DNA from: Psychrobacillus sp044762745
Lineage (GTDB): Bacteria > Bacillota > Bacilli > Bacillales_A > Planococcaceae
Length of the DNA: 64,000 bases
NCBI RefSeq assembly: GCF_044762745.1
Contig: NZ_JBIWEX010000010.1
Location: 77,726-141,725 of the forward strand
Reading direction: 5' to 3'
Shown here: positions 43,966 through 53,631 of the stretch, one piece after another
Layout: each line of letters starts with the position of its first letter
Numbering within the stretch: the first letter of the stretch is position 1
The notes under the pieces: model-generated
Told to the model about the DNA's origin: nothing
The model's database searches: none
What the model saw: the letters and a program-made list of their open reading frames with translations, nothing else
Program-made: the position numbers and the translations under genes

Positions 43966-44010
43966 TTGGTTAACTAACCTAAAGAAGTATAACTATTTTT
44001 TTTGTATAAT
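43966..44010 (+). promoter_or_regulatory. PucR-box-like operator with TATAAT -10 before pucI copy 2
   Basis: TTGGTTAACTAACC (43966-43979) resembles the B. subtilis PucR box core TTGGTTAA. A perfect TATAAT is at 44005-44010, with no recognisable -35 at 17 bp. An activator centred near -44 would fit. Functional assignment is inference. Confidence 0.5.
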
Positions 44011-44102
44011 GATTGTTGTTCACTATTCGGATATTGCCGATGAGCCTATTGTTTAAACAAAAGTCTCGATAGTTAGTGGCATCATGTAAGGAGGAAGTTT
44101 TT

Positions 44103-45572
44103 TTGAATCATTTTAATAGAGAGAAAGCGACGGCTGCCGGCTATAGTAATGATGTTTTGCCGACAAAAGAAGTCGATAGAAATTGGGGAATAGGAAATTT
44201 TTTCACTGTTTGGATGGGCTCTGTTCATAACATTCCAAACTATATTGCCATTGGCGGTCTTTTTGCTTTAGGAATGTCAGTTGGTCAAGTCTTTGGGGCT
44301 ATTATGGTTGCCTCTGTAGTCATTGCGTTGATGCTCGTTCTTAACGGTCATGCAGGATCAAAATACGGATTGCCGTTTGCGATGCTGTTGCGTTTATCAT
44401 ATGGACCGAAAGGAGCAATGATTCCTGGAGTTTTAAGGGGAGTTATTTCGGCGATTATGTGGTTCGGATTTCAAACGTACGCAGGAAGCCAAGCATTATC
44501 AATCTTAATTGGAAAGCTTTGGCCGACGTATTTAACGTTAGGCGGAGATTGGAGCTTATTAGGATTATCATTGCCGGCATTACTTTCGTTTTTAATATTT
44601 TGGTTATTTAATGTTGCTTTGATTTATGGTGGTATGGGGTTCTTAGGTAAATTTACTAATATCCTCTCGCCGCTTGTTTATATTGTTTTTGGTGGAATGG
44701 CAATTTGGGCCATTAACTTAGCAGGTGGAATTGGCCCTATTTTAGCGTATACCGGCTCGGGAGTTGCAGGAAATAAAATCATTATTTTCTTCGCGGCTAT
44801 AACAGCAGTGATTGCAGCGTGGGCAGCACCGATTGTAAACGTTTCAGATTTCACGAAGCTCGCGAAATCTACGAAAACGCAAGCAATTGGACAAACTGTC
44901 GGACTTGTTGTGGCATATCTTTTATTTGCGATTGCGAGTATCTCGATTATTGTTGGATCTGAAATCGCTTTTGGGACACCGATATGGAACGTACTTGATG
45001 TTGTAGCTCGGTTTGACGGGACGTTTGCCATCGCTATTTCCGTTCTTACTCTATGCTTAACTACATTATCAGTTAACGTTACCGGAAATATTGTACCTGC
45101 CGGTTACCAATTAGCGTCCTTATTTCCAAAAAAACTAACTTTCAAATCCGGTGCAATCCTTGCCGCAATCATAGGAATTCTCACTATGCCATGGAAACTG
45201 ATGGAAAGTGCAACGAGTGTTTTTACTTTCTTAAATGTTGTTGGTGGGATATTAGCTCCGGTTACTGGAATCATGTTGGCTCAATATTTCATCATATCCA
45301 AAAAGAATATTGATTTGGATGCATTATATGATGCCAAAAAAGGAAGGTACCATTATTCAAAAGGTTTTAATGTAAATGCGATTGTAACTACAATTATTGC
45401 AGGCGTCGTTTGTTTGATCGGCAATTTTGTTCCCTTTTTAAAACCACTTTACGATATGTCTTGGTTTGTAGGAATCATTACTGCCTTTATTCTTTACACG
45501 GCGCTTGAATCTGCGCGTTCAAAAGGAACTTTGTTAGAAAAAACTCCAGAATTAACTAAGGAAAATAGTTAA
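44103..45572 (+). CDS. pucI: NCS1 allantoin permease (PucI-type, copy 2)
   Basis: A 489-aa NCS1 permease, strongly similar along its whole length to copy 1 at 35149. WMGSVHNIPNYIAIGG, NGHAGSKYGLPF, IMWFGFQTYAGS and IWNVLDVVARFD are PucI-like. TTG 44103 follows AAGGAGG with 8-nt spacing; a GTG at 44076 is in frame but has no site. It heads the second permease-allantoinase-allantoinase block and probably responds to the PucR-box-like promoter upstream. Confidence 0.92.
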   Translation: MNHFNREKATAAGYSNDVLPTKEVDRNWGIGNFFTVWMGSVHNIPNYIAIGGLFALGMSVGQVFGAIMVASVVIALMLVLNGHAGSKYGLPFAMLLRLSYGPKGAMIPGVLRGVISAIMWFGFQTYAGSQALSILIGKLWPTYLTLGGDWSLLGLSLPALLSFLIFWLFNVALIYGGMGFLGKFTNILSPLVYIVFGGMAIWAINLAGGIGPILAYTGSGVAGNKIIIFFAAITAVIAAWAAPIVNVSDFTKLAKSTKTQAIGQTVGLVVAYLLFAIASISIIVGSEIAFGTPIWNVLDVVARFDGTFAIAISVLTLCLTTLSVNVTGNIVPAGYQLASLFPKKLTFKSGAILAAIIGILTMPWKLMESATSVFTFLNVVGGILAPVTGIMLAQYFIISKKNIDLDALYDAKKGRYHYSKGFNVNAIVTTIIAGVVCLIGNFVPFLKPLYDMSWFVGIITAFILYTALESARSKGTLLEKTPELTKENS

Positions 45573-45650
45573 TAAAAGAATTGTGCGAATGAATGTTTGG
45601 TCTGAAAAATGGTAAGTTAAAAATTTTTGATAGCTGAGAGGGGAATTCAA

Positions 45651-47006
45651 ATGGTATTTGATTTAGTTATTAAAGGCGGGAATGTTGTATTACGTGATGG
45701 TGTTTATAAAGTTGATATCGGGATTAAAGATGAAAAGATTTCTTGCATTGCTGAACATATTACGGATGATGCAAAAGAGGTAATCGATGCAACTGGACAA
45801 TATGTTATGCCAGGAATGATTGATACACATGTTCACATTAGTGAACCTGGACGTACAGAGTGGGAAGGTTTCGAAACGGGATCGAAATCGCTAGCTGCTG
45901 GAGGAACAACTAGTTATGTAGAAATGCCGCTTAATGCCTTGCCAGCAACAATCAATAAAAGAGCATTAGATCTTAAGCTAGAAGCAGCTGTTAACCAAAA
46001 CTACGTTGATTACGCATTTTACGGTGGACTCGTACCGGAGAACCTGGACAATCTAAAAGAATTAGCTGACGCTGGCGTTCTCGCTTTCAAATGCTTCTTA
46101 TCCGATATTACAAGTGATATTCCGGAAGATTTTATAAATGTAGATGATTACACATTATACAAAGGTATGCAAAAGTTAGCTGAATTGGATCAAATTCTTT
46201 GTATCCATGCGGAAAATGCGTCTGTTACATCTGGACTTTCTAAAGAGTTTGCGAGGGAAGGCAAAAACTCTGGTGTAGAATATGCAGAGTCGCGTCCAAT
46301 TTTTACAGAAGTGGAAGCAGTCAGCCGTGCGATTCTTTTTGCTAAAGAGACTGGTTGTAAATTGCATCTTGTTCATATTAGTACTTCAGAGGCAATCCAG
46401 ACTATCTTGAAAGCACGTGCAGAAGGTGTAGATGTAACGGTTGAATCATGCCCTCATTATTTTGCCTTTACTGCCGAGCAAGTTGATGAAATCGGTCCTA
46501 GAGCAAAATGTCAACCTCCAATCAGAAAAGCAGAAGACCAAGCAAAATTATGGGACGAGCTGCTGAATGGGAATATTGATTGGTTAACATCTGACCATTC
46601 ACCTTGTACGGAGGACTTAAAGCAAGGAAATCTTTGGGAAGCTTGGGGCGGAATTAGCGGTGCGCAAAACAACGTCGATCTTATGTTTGACTTGGCTGTT
46701 AAACAACGTGGATTAGCCGTTCATAAATTTGTTGATTTAATTGCAACGAATCCAGCTGAACGTTTCAACATTTCCCATAAAGGTGAAATTGCCGTTTCAA
46801 AAGATGCTGATATCATTTTAGTAGACCCTAACCAGTCATATACGGTTAAAAGGGAAGACCTTTACTACAAAAACAAACATAGTGCATATGAAGGTAGAAA
46901 AATTGACTGCCGCGTAACAAAAACAATTGTTCGAGGAAATGTTGTATTTGATTTAGAAAATGGAATCGTCGGAGAACCAGTTGGAAAGTTAATTTCTGCT
47001 AACTAA
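45651..47006 (+). CDS. allB: Allantoinase (type 1, copy 2)
   Basis: A 451-aa cyclic amidohydrolase with all metal-site motifs: DTHVHISEPGRTEWEG, AFKCFLSDI, CIHAEN, LVHIST, SDHSPC. ATG 45651 is preceded by GAGAGGGGAA; an upstream TTG would add eight residues. It is the equivalent of the gene at 36613, differing mainly in surface positions. Retention of both active sites suggests both copies are functional. Confidence 0.93.
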   Translation: MVFDLVIKGGNVVLRDGVYKVDIGIKDEKISCIAEHITDDAKEVIDATGQYVMPGMIDTHVHISEPGRTEWEGFETGSKSLAAGGTTSYVEMPLNALPATINKRALDLKLEAAVNQNYVDYAFYGGLVPENLDNLKELADAGVLAFKCFLSDITSDIPEDFINVDDYTLYKGMQKLAELDQILCIHAENASVTSGLSKEFAREGKNSGVEYAESRPIFTEVEAVSRAILFAKETGCKLHLVHISTSEAIQTILKARAEGVDVTVESCPHYFAFTAEQVDEIGPRAKCQPPIRKAEDQAKLWDELLNGNIDWLTSDHSPCTEDLKQGNLWEAWGGISGAQNNVDLMFDLAVKQRGLAVHKFVDLIATNPAERFNISHKGEIAVSKDADIILVDPNQSYTVKREDLYYKNKHSAYEGRKIDCRVTKTIVRGNVVFDLENGIVGEPVGKLISAN

Positions 47007-47083
47007 ATGGTTCATTCAATCCCTTTGTCATTGTCAAATCCGGCAATGGCAAAGGGATATATATATACTTGGAGGAATGACAG

Positions 47084-48415
47084 ATGACTACATACGATTT
47101 AATCATTAAAAACGGGAAAATTGTTACAGCTGAATCGATTGTTCAAGGAGATATTGCGATTAAAGACGGTAAAATCAAAGAAGTTGGTCAATCACTTCAA
47201 GGTTCGGCTGATCGAGTAATCGATGCAGAAGGGCTTCATATTTTGCCTGGATTAATTGATACGCATGTACACTTTAATGAGCCTGGAAGAACAGAATGGG
47301 AAGGAATTGAAACAGGGAGCCGTGGCTTAGCTGCTGGTGGAGTTACAACTTTCTTCGATATGCCATTAAACAGCACACCGCCAACGATCAACAAAGAAAA
47401 CTTAGATCTAAAAAAGGCATGTGCAGATGAAAAAGCGATTGTAAATCCTCGTTACTGGGGTGGACTTGTTCCCGAAAATATTGAAGATCTAAAAGAACTT
47501 CATGAGAATGGTGTCATCGGATTCAAAGCGTTCATGTCACCGAGCGGCATCGCTGATTTTAATCATGTTGACGATGAAACGATTTTCAAAGGGATGAAAG
47601 AAATCGCTTCTCTTGGCTCTCGTCTTGCAGTTCACGCTGAAAGCACAGTTATTTGTGATCAGCTTGCAGAAGAAAAGCAAAAGCAAGGTAAAACGACTGC
47701 AAGAGATTTTGTTGAATCAAGACCAATCATTTCTGAAATAGAAGCTGTAAGAAGAATCATCTCTTATGCAGAAGCAACTGGCTGTAAAGTACATGTTGTC
47801 CATGCAAGCAGTAGAAAAGTCGTTGAAGTCATTCTAGCGGCGCAAGCTAGAGGCGTCGATATTACAGTTGAAACTTGCGCACATTATTTAGCTTTAACTG
47901 TAAAAGACCTTGAAGAAAAAGGCGGATTAGCGAAGTGCTGCCCTCCGTTACGCGATGAAGATGAGGTTGAAGATTTATGGGTTGCGGTTGCTAATGGAGA
48001 GATTAATGTAATTGCCTCTGACCATTCTCCAGCTCCAGCATCTATGAAAACAATAACAGATAACTATTTCGAAGGTTGGGGCGGAATCTCAGGTGCTCAA
48101 TCCACTTTAAACGTCATGTTAACAGAAGGGTATTTCAAACGTAACCTTCCTTTGGAGAAAATTGTTGCCTTAACAGCGACAAACCCGGCGAAATTATTCG
48201 GGCTTGATAGTAAAGGAACAATTGCTGAAGGGTATGATGCTGATCTAGCGATTGTAAATCTAGAAGAAAGCTTTGAACTTAAGAATGAAGATTTATTCTA
48301 TCGTCACCAACATTCTCCTTATGTAGGTATGACATTTAAAGGGAAAGTCAAATCAACGATTGTCAATGGTGAAGTCGTATTTGAAAATGGAGAAATCACA
48401 GCTCATAAAAAGTAA
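47084..48415 (+). CDS. Allantoinase (type 2, PucH-like, copy 2)
   Basis: A 443-aa amidohydrolase equivalent to 38015: DTHVHFNEPGRTEWEG, GFKAFMSPSG, VHAES, VVHASS, SDHSPAPASM all present. It differs from copy 1 more than the type 1 pair do from each other, mostly in the first 70 and residues 190-215. It has its own TTGGAGG site and ends with a good terminator. Confidence 0.9.
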   Translation: MTTYDLIIKNGKIVTAESIVQGDIAIKDGKIKEVGQSLQGSADRVIDAEGLHILPGLIDTHVHFNEPGRTEWEGIETGSRGLAAGGVTTFFDMPLNSTPPTINKENLDLKKACADEKAIVNPRYWGGLVPENIEDLKELHENGVIGFKAFMSPSGIADFNHVDDETIFKGMKEIASLGSRLAVHAESTVICDQLAEEKQKQGKTTARDFVESRPIISEIEAVRRIISYAEATGCKVHVVHASSRKVVEVILAAQARGVDITVETCAHYLALTVKDLEEKGGLAKCCPPLRDEDEVEDLWVAVANGEINVIASDHSPAPASMKTITDNYFEGWGGISGAQSTLNVMLTEGYFKRNLPLEKIVALTATNPAKLFGLDSKGTIAEGYDADLAIVNLEESFELKNEDLFYRHQHSPYVGMTFKGKVKSTIVNGEVVFENGEITAHKK

Positions 48416-48428
48416 GCGCATAAATAGT

Positions 48429-48462
48429 AAAATCCCAAACCAATTCCGGTTTGGGATTTTTG
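48429..48462 (+). terminator. Terminator after the second allantoinase pair
   Basis: AAATCCCAAACC / GGTTTGGGATTT with a 6-nt loop and T run. Confidence 0.92.
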
Positions 48463-48536
48463 CTGTCCAACTCCAGGGACGTCGGCTCCTCTTATGCTAG
48501 TCGCCAATAAGCGGGCGCCTTAAGCGTTTCATTAAG

Positions 48537-48753
48537 AGATAAGAAAGTATATACTTTTTACTCAGTATTGATCCAGCTCCAGCGCCTTGCCCCTCGGGGT
48601 CAAATGTGAAAAAGCTGTGGTGGCTGGGGAGCTGCCTCCTCGCTTTTCCTCATTTGCCTGTCGGAGTCCTGCAGGATGCAGGTTATACAGTCGTTGCGAC
48701 AAGATGTCGCGAACTTAGACTGTATTCCTTTAACATAGGCGCTTGCGCTTTTC
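48537..48753 (-). repeat. Dispersed intergenic repeat, long copy (twin of the groES-groEL element)
   Basis: Read on the minus strand it starts GAAAAGCGCAAGCGCC directly after the pucR2 stop codon and ends with AATACTGAGTAAAAAG, matching 10493-10645. It has an extra internal block (around 48595-48660, with GGCAGCTCCCCAGCC-like palindromic sequence). A second, shorter GC-rich piece (48470-48530, CCAACTCCAGGGACGTCGG) adjoins it. Confidence 0.85.
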
Positions 48754-50409
48754 TTAACTAAATGCTTCTTCCTCTTCTTTTAGAATAGAGCCGATGATGA
48801 GGGCTACGCGTATGCGCAAAGAGTCAGCTGGATCGCGTAGGGAGCAGTTTAGCAATTCCTCTGTTTTTTCTATACGATATTTCACCGTATTTCGATGGAC
48901 GAATAATTTTCTGGATGTTTCCGAATACTCACATTGGGCATCTAAGTAAACTTGAATCGTTTTTATTAGTTCCTGGTCTTCCTTTGTTTTTGGATAGGCC
49001 AATGATTTTAATGTATTTTCATAAAGGGCTTTTAAGTCTTTACGAGGAAGGGATTTTAACAATTCCTCCAAATCCTTTGTTTTATAATATTTTATAAACC
49101 CTTTTAAATTTTGTTCGTATCCTGTCAATATTGCTTCCACAGCTTCATAATAAGCGGTCGGTATTTCTTTAAGGGAAGAGACTGAATGGCTTACTCCAAA
49201 GGAAAGGGTGAAATCTCCATTAAAGTTTGCTTGGACATTTTCTATGAATTGTGTGATCCTACTAATTTCTTCCTCACTATATTTTGGGAATTGTAAAATC
49301 ATGGCGAAGTACTTTCCTTTTGTGAATAAAGTAGCTTCAAAACCTTCATGTATAATTTCATCTTCAAGTTGGTCGTAAACACTATTATGCAGCTCTCCGA
49401 CTTTTTTTTCATAAAGCTGCAACGTTTCATATATTTCCCCTTGGGCATCGATTGTACATACTACACAGATATTTTCCATGCCTTTTTGGAGCCCGTAATA
49501 GTTTGATCGGCTAAATATTTCTTCATCGGACTGGATTTTCATTTCGATTAAATCAGCAAAGAAGTTATTTTTTAACAATCTTGAGTTTTCTTCGATTGCT
49601 TGCTCTTTTACCATTGTAAATGAAATGACATTGCCTGCCTGCTCAATTGCCATTTGTGACGAAGGATATGGTAAGGTGAGTGAATCGAAAATGACGAGCA
49701 TACTTGGATATTGCCGCTTCGTATGAACCGGAAAAGTCGAAACGCTTTGATGTTCCCTTGACGGAATTGAAAAAGTGGTCCCTTCTCGTGCAACAGGTAA
49801 GTCTTCTTTCACTTTCTGAAGGATCTCCTGTTTAATATCCTTCATTGATTCCTTCACGAAATCATGACTTTGAGCAATCTTTTCTCCCCTGTGATTCAAT
49901 AAAAGGGCTGGACGTGCCAAGAGATAGCCTAATTGTTCTAATAGAGCACTTAAACTGTATCCTCTGATGAGCATATTTGAAAACTCTTTTTGAACATGCA
50001 ATGCATAATACAGCTGCTCTGCTTCATGATCATTCAAATAATTCAAGATATGGCGAGAAACTTCACCTAATGTATGATTTGTCGGTAAATCAATAATTGG
50101 AAATGCAAGCTCATCAGCGAGTAATCTTACTTCAGGTGGCAATTGATGAAAGAATCGGCTAATTTTGATGACAAGACCTGAACAATTTAAGTCGTGCATT
50201 TGTTTGATTAACTCACAAAATTTCTCCGTATCATCCTTAAACGCATATCCGGTTGAAAGGAGAAGATGGTTTTCAGCTAAAAAGTTAATTACGTCAGGCG
50301 TATCAGATATATTTACAGATTGTACATTTCTTGTTAGACCGCGATGGCCTGCAAGTACAATACCTTCTTTCATACCTTCCAATATAAATAAATCATTTAT
50401 GGTTTTCAT
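48754..50409 (-). CDS. PucR-family transcriptional regulator (copy 2)
   Basis: A 551-aa regulator with the same plan as the gene at 39444: N-terminal PucR domain (INDLFILEGMKEGIVLAG), central GGDEF-like region, and C-terminal helix-turn-helix with YSETSRKLFVHRNTVKYRIEK. The sequences are otherwise well diverged, so the two probably answer different signals or control different blocks. It is divergent from the NCS2 permease at 50674. RBS is AGAGGGTAT before ATG 50409. Confidence 0.88.
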   Translation of the reverse strand: MKTINDLFILEGMKEGIVLAGHRGLTRNVQSVNISDTPDVINFLAENHLLLSTGYAFKDDTEKFCELIKQMHDLNCSGLVIKISRFFHQLPPEVRLLADELAFPIIDLPTNHTLGEVSRHILNYLNDHEAEQLYYALHVQKEFSNMLIRGYSLSALLEQLGYLLARPALLLNHRGEKIAQSHDFVKESMKDIKQEILQKVKEDLPVAREGTTFSIPSREHQSVSTFPVHTKRQYPSMLVIFDSLTLPYPSSQMAIEQAGNVISFTMVKEQAIEENSRLLKNNFFADLIEMKIQSDEEIFSRSNYYGLQKGMENICVVCTIDAQGEIYETLQLYEKKVGELHNSVYDQLEDEIIHEGFEATLFTKGKYFAMILQFPKYSEEEISRITQFIENVQANFNGDFTLSFGVSHSVSSLKEIPTAYYEAVEAILTGYEQNLKGFIKYYKTKDLEELLKSLPRKDLKALYENTLKSLAYPKTKEDQELIKTIQVYLDAQCEYSETSRKLFVHRNTVKYRIEKTEELLNCSLRDPADSLRIRVALIIGSILKEEEEAFS

Positions 50410-50673
50410 GCGAATACCCTCTCTATTTAAAGATTTCCATAAAAAAAATTCATCTTGCTCTTACCTTGTTCATTTTACGTTAAAAGTAAACAAAATTCAA
50501 AGTATAAATTGGTCATAGTAAACAATGACAATTCCGTGCGATAACTGTAGACTAGAATAGTTAAAAGCCAAAATTAAGGGAATACTATACTTCTTCAAGC
50601 AGATCGGTAAACAGATCCGTGAGTAGGAGTTCTAAAAGATTTCAAGGCTGCGGTTTATTCATATAAAGAAAAG

Positions 50674-52050
50674 GTGATTGTTATTAACGAGTTATTAAAA
50701 TCAAGTAACTGGATTTCGGGCTTACAGTGGCTCTTTTTTATTTTTACGAACATAGTTGTCATACCGATAACTGTCGGAGCGGCTTTTGAACTTTCTCCAG
50801 GCACAATTGTCAATATGCTTCAGCTTTCCTTTATCGTGACAGGATTGGCGTGTATCGTTCAAGCGTTTTTTGGACATAAACGAGCTATTATGGAAGGGCA
50901 ATCCGGACTATGGTGGGGAATAATTTTAATGCTATGTAATACGGCTGTGGCACAAGGGATGCCTTTACCTGTTTTGGGGGGTAGTTTAACGGTTGGTATT
51001 ATTATTACCTCGATTATAACCTTTTTAATTGGTATAACAGGGCTGGGACCTCATATAGCCAAGTTATTTAAACCTGCCGTAATGGGCGTATTTATGTTTT
51101 TATTCGGATGTCAATTAATTGGAATCTTTTTAAAGGGTATGTTAGGTATTCCATTTGGCAACCAGGCAGCTGGTGCTCAAATAAATGTATCTGTTGCTTT
51201 GTTATCGATAGTGATAGCAATTGTTGTAATCGTGATCAGTGTAAAGGCACCTTCAAGTGTTCGACGCTATGGTTTACTAATCGGAATTATCGGTGGTTGG
51301 ATTATTTATGCGCTTATTTTCAAGCCGGAAAGTCTTGTCAGTGAAACTACGTCGTTTGGCATTGAGCTATTTCCATTAGGAAAGCCTGCATGGGACATTG
51401 GAATTATCATTACAACTGTTATTGCAGGATTGTTAAACTCCGCAAATACGTTTGGTGCGTTAAAAGGTACGGAAAGCATGTACGAGGTGGAAACGACTAA
51501 ATCCGAATACAGAGCTTCCTTTACGATTACAGGTATTTTCACTTTTATAGCAGGAATTTTTGGACTTGTTCCAAATTCACCTTACGTATCTTCGATTGGT
51601 TTCTTAAGCCAAACAGGAATTATAAAAAGAATTCCTTTTGTTCTCGGTGGATTAATGTTTCTTGTAATGGGCCTCATCCCGCCCGTTGGACACTTTTTCT
51701 CGCAGCTTCCATTAAGCATTGGTAGTGCAGCGTTATTTGTCTCTTATTTGCTTCTTTTAAATTCTTCCTTGAATTTCTTTAAACAGATTGAATTCAATAC
51801 GACCAATATCTATCGTTCGGCTGTGCCGTTGTTTGTAGGTGTTGTGATTATGACCCTTCCTGCTTCTTATTTCGTTACCATTCCAAGTGTGATCCGTCCA
51901 GTTCTTAGCAGCGGATTATTAGTGGGAATCATTCTAGCTCTACTGTTAGAGAACCTTTTCAAATGGGACAGTTACGGTAATGAAGAAAAAGGTGGACAAA
52001 AGGATATAGCGAGCACGTTTACTGATAAAACCGAATCACAAATTAAATGA
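50674..52050 (+). CDS. NCS2 (NAT) family purine/xanthine permease, YbbY-like
   Basis: A ~458-aa permease with about 12-14 hydrophobic segments. It lies where E. coli has the putative purine permease ybbY in its allantoin cluster, and ANTFGALKGTESMYEVETT is a NAT-type segment with the conserved Glu/Asn helix region. The start is ambiguous: GTG 50674 sits inside the likely Shine-Dalgarno AAAAGGTGAT, and an in-frame ATT at 50683 has better spacing. Substrate may be uric acid, xanthine or another purine base. Confidence 0.82.
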   Translation: MIVINELLKSSNWISGLQWLFFIFTNIVVIPITVGAAFELSPGTIVNMLQLSFIVTGLACIVQAFFGHKRAIMEGQSGLWWGIILMLCNTAVAQGMPLPVLGGSLTVGIIITSIITFLIGITGLGPHIAKLFKPAVMGVFMFLFGCQLIGIFLKGMLGIPFGNQAAGAQINVSVALLSIVIAIVVIVISVKAPSSVRRYGLLIGIIGGWIIYALIFKPESLVSETTSFGIELFPLGKPAWDIGIIITTVIAGLLNSANTFGALKGTESMYEVETTKSEYRASFTITGIFTFIAGIFGLVPNSPYVSSIGFLSQTGIIKRIPFVLGGLMFLVMGLIPPVGHFFSQLPLSIGSAALFVSYLLLLNSSLNFFKQIEFNTTNIYRSAVPLFVGVVIMTLPASYFVTIPSVIRPVLSSGLLVGIILALLLENLFKWDSYGNEEKGGQKDIASTFTDKTESQIK

Positions 52051-52061
52051 TGAAAACAGGT

Positions 52062-52093
52062 AAAAAAAGGCAGCTAGATATGCTGCTTTTTTT
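52062..52093 (+). terminator. Terminator after NCS2 permease
   Basis: AAAAGGCAGC / GCTGCTTTTTTT with a 7-nt loop. Confidence 0.82.
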
Positions 52094-52316
52094 ATATATA
52101 AATTATCCATAATGGTTAAATTAAAATTGAATCTTCATCTATATGTGCTAAAGACTATTTTTATAGCAACGTATACAATAAGTAATGGAGCTAAAGATTC
52201 TACATTATTAAAAGACAATTCAGTGCATACTTTCCGCATGTATTACAAACAATAAAAAGCGTTACCAAAATAATTATTATATACATTACATAGCGTGGAA
52301 AAGGGTGGTGAAATAA

Positions 52317-53576
52317 GTGAACGATATGAAAGACATTGTACAACAGCTTGATCATCTAGCTGAAGAAACAGATAGCAAGCTTAAATGGTTAGCCGAATTC
52401 GGAAAAGATCCTGAAGGCGGAGTTTCTCGTTTACTTTATACAAAAGAGTGGGTTGAAGGTCAACATGCATTAAAAGAATGGATGGAGAACGAAGGCCTGG
52501 AAGCTCGATTTGATGATATTGGGAACTTATTCGGGACATTAACAGGAAAAAATACAAACGAAACTATTTTGACTGGCTCCCATGTGGATACTGTGAAGAA
52601 TGGCGGACGTCTTGACGGTGCATATGGAGTTGTCGCGGGAATTCTTGCATTGAAATACTTGAAAAAACATTTCGGTCAACCAATAAGAAACATAGAAATC
52701 GTTTCGATGGCCGAAGAGGAAGGAAGTCGTTTTCCTTACTCGTTTTGGGGCTCCAAAAACATTGTCGGCTTAGCTAAACGCGAAGATGTTGAAACTATCA
52801 AAGACTTCGACGGTGTTCCATTTGTTGAAGCGATGAAAAATGCGGGCTTTGGCTTCGGAGATGAACAAAAAGGTCCACGTAAAGATCTAAAAGCTTTCGT
52901 AGAAGTTCATGTTGAACAAGGAAGCGTTTTGGAAACGGAAAAAACGGCAATAGGTGTAGTAAACAACATTGTCGGACAAAGACGTTATACGGTAGAAATA
53001 ATAGGCGAAGCTAATCATGCAGGTACAACGCCAATGGGTTATCGGAAAGATGCTGTTTTTGCGGCAAGCCAAATGATCCATGAAATTATTTCGATGGCAA
53101 GAGAAGCCGGCGATCCACTTGTGACGACGGTTGGAAAATTCGAAGCTTATCCTAACATCGTGAATGTCGTACCGGGAAAAGCCATTTTTACTATTGATGT
53201 TCGTCATACTGATAAAGAAGCCATTGTTTCTTTTACAGAACAAATGACAGCAAGAATGCAAGACATCTCAAAAGAACACCAAGTTGAAATGAATATTGAT
53301 CTGTGGATGGATGAAGATCCAGTTCCAATGGATCAAAAAGTCGTTGAACTTATCGAAAAGCAATGTAAAGAAAACGGCCTTAACTATAAGGTAATGCACA
53401 GCGGTGCGGGGCATGATTCCCAAATCTTTGCTCCAGTTGTGCCGACAGCTATGCTGTTTGTTCCAAGTCTGAAAGGGATCAGCCATAATCCGGCTGAATT
53501 TACAGAACCGGCAGATTTGGCAGAAGGTGTGAAAGCACTTATTGGTGCTCTTTACGAATTGGGCTATAAAGAATAA
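52317..53576 (+). CDS. allC: Allantoate amidohydrolase AllC
   Basis: Converts allantoate to ureidoglycine with release of ammonia and CO2. A 419-aa M20 peptidase-fold metalloenzyme: GSHVDTV near residue 88, LDGAYGV, AEEEGSRF, FVEVHVEQGSVLE and C-terminal GAGHDSQ and SHNPAEF supply the binuclear metal site. The start is GTG 52317, 6 nt after GGGTGGTG; ATG 52326 is too far. It begins the long run allC-allE-allD-allD-fdrA-ylbE-ylbF-carbamate kinase. Confidence 0.93.
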   Translation: MNDMKDIVQQLDHLAEETDSKLKWLAEFGKDPEGGVSRLLYTKEWVEGQHALKEWMENEGLEARFDDIGNLFGTLTGKNTNETILTGSHVDTVKNGGRLDGAYGVVAGILALKYLKKHFGQPIRNIEIVSMAEEEGSRFPYSFWGSKNIVGLAKREDVETIKDFDGVPFVEAMKNAGFGFGDEQKGPRKDLKAFVEVHVEQGSVLETEKTAIGVVNNIVGQRRYTVEIIGEANHAGTTPMGYRKDAVFAASQMIHEIISMAREAGDPLVTTVGKFEAYPNIVNVVPGKAIFTIDVRHTDKEAIVSFTEQMTARMQDISKEHQVEMNIDLWMDEDPVPMDQKVVELIEKQCKENGLNYKVMHSGAGHDSQIFAPVVPTAMLFVPSLKGISHNPAEFTEPADLAEGVKALIGALYELGYKE

Positions 53577-53631
53577 CACTGTGAATTCGATGTACAGATA
53601 AAAATACATGCAAACAAAGGAGAATGTAACA

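Noticed and set aside
35200..52300. Additional purine riboswitches in front of permease and allantoinase genes
   Set aside because: I looked for the GTTTCTACC and GATATGG-type core in the leaders and did not see it; only the nup leader has it.
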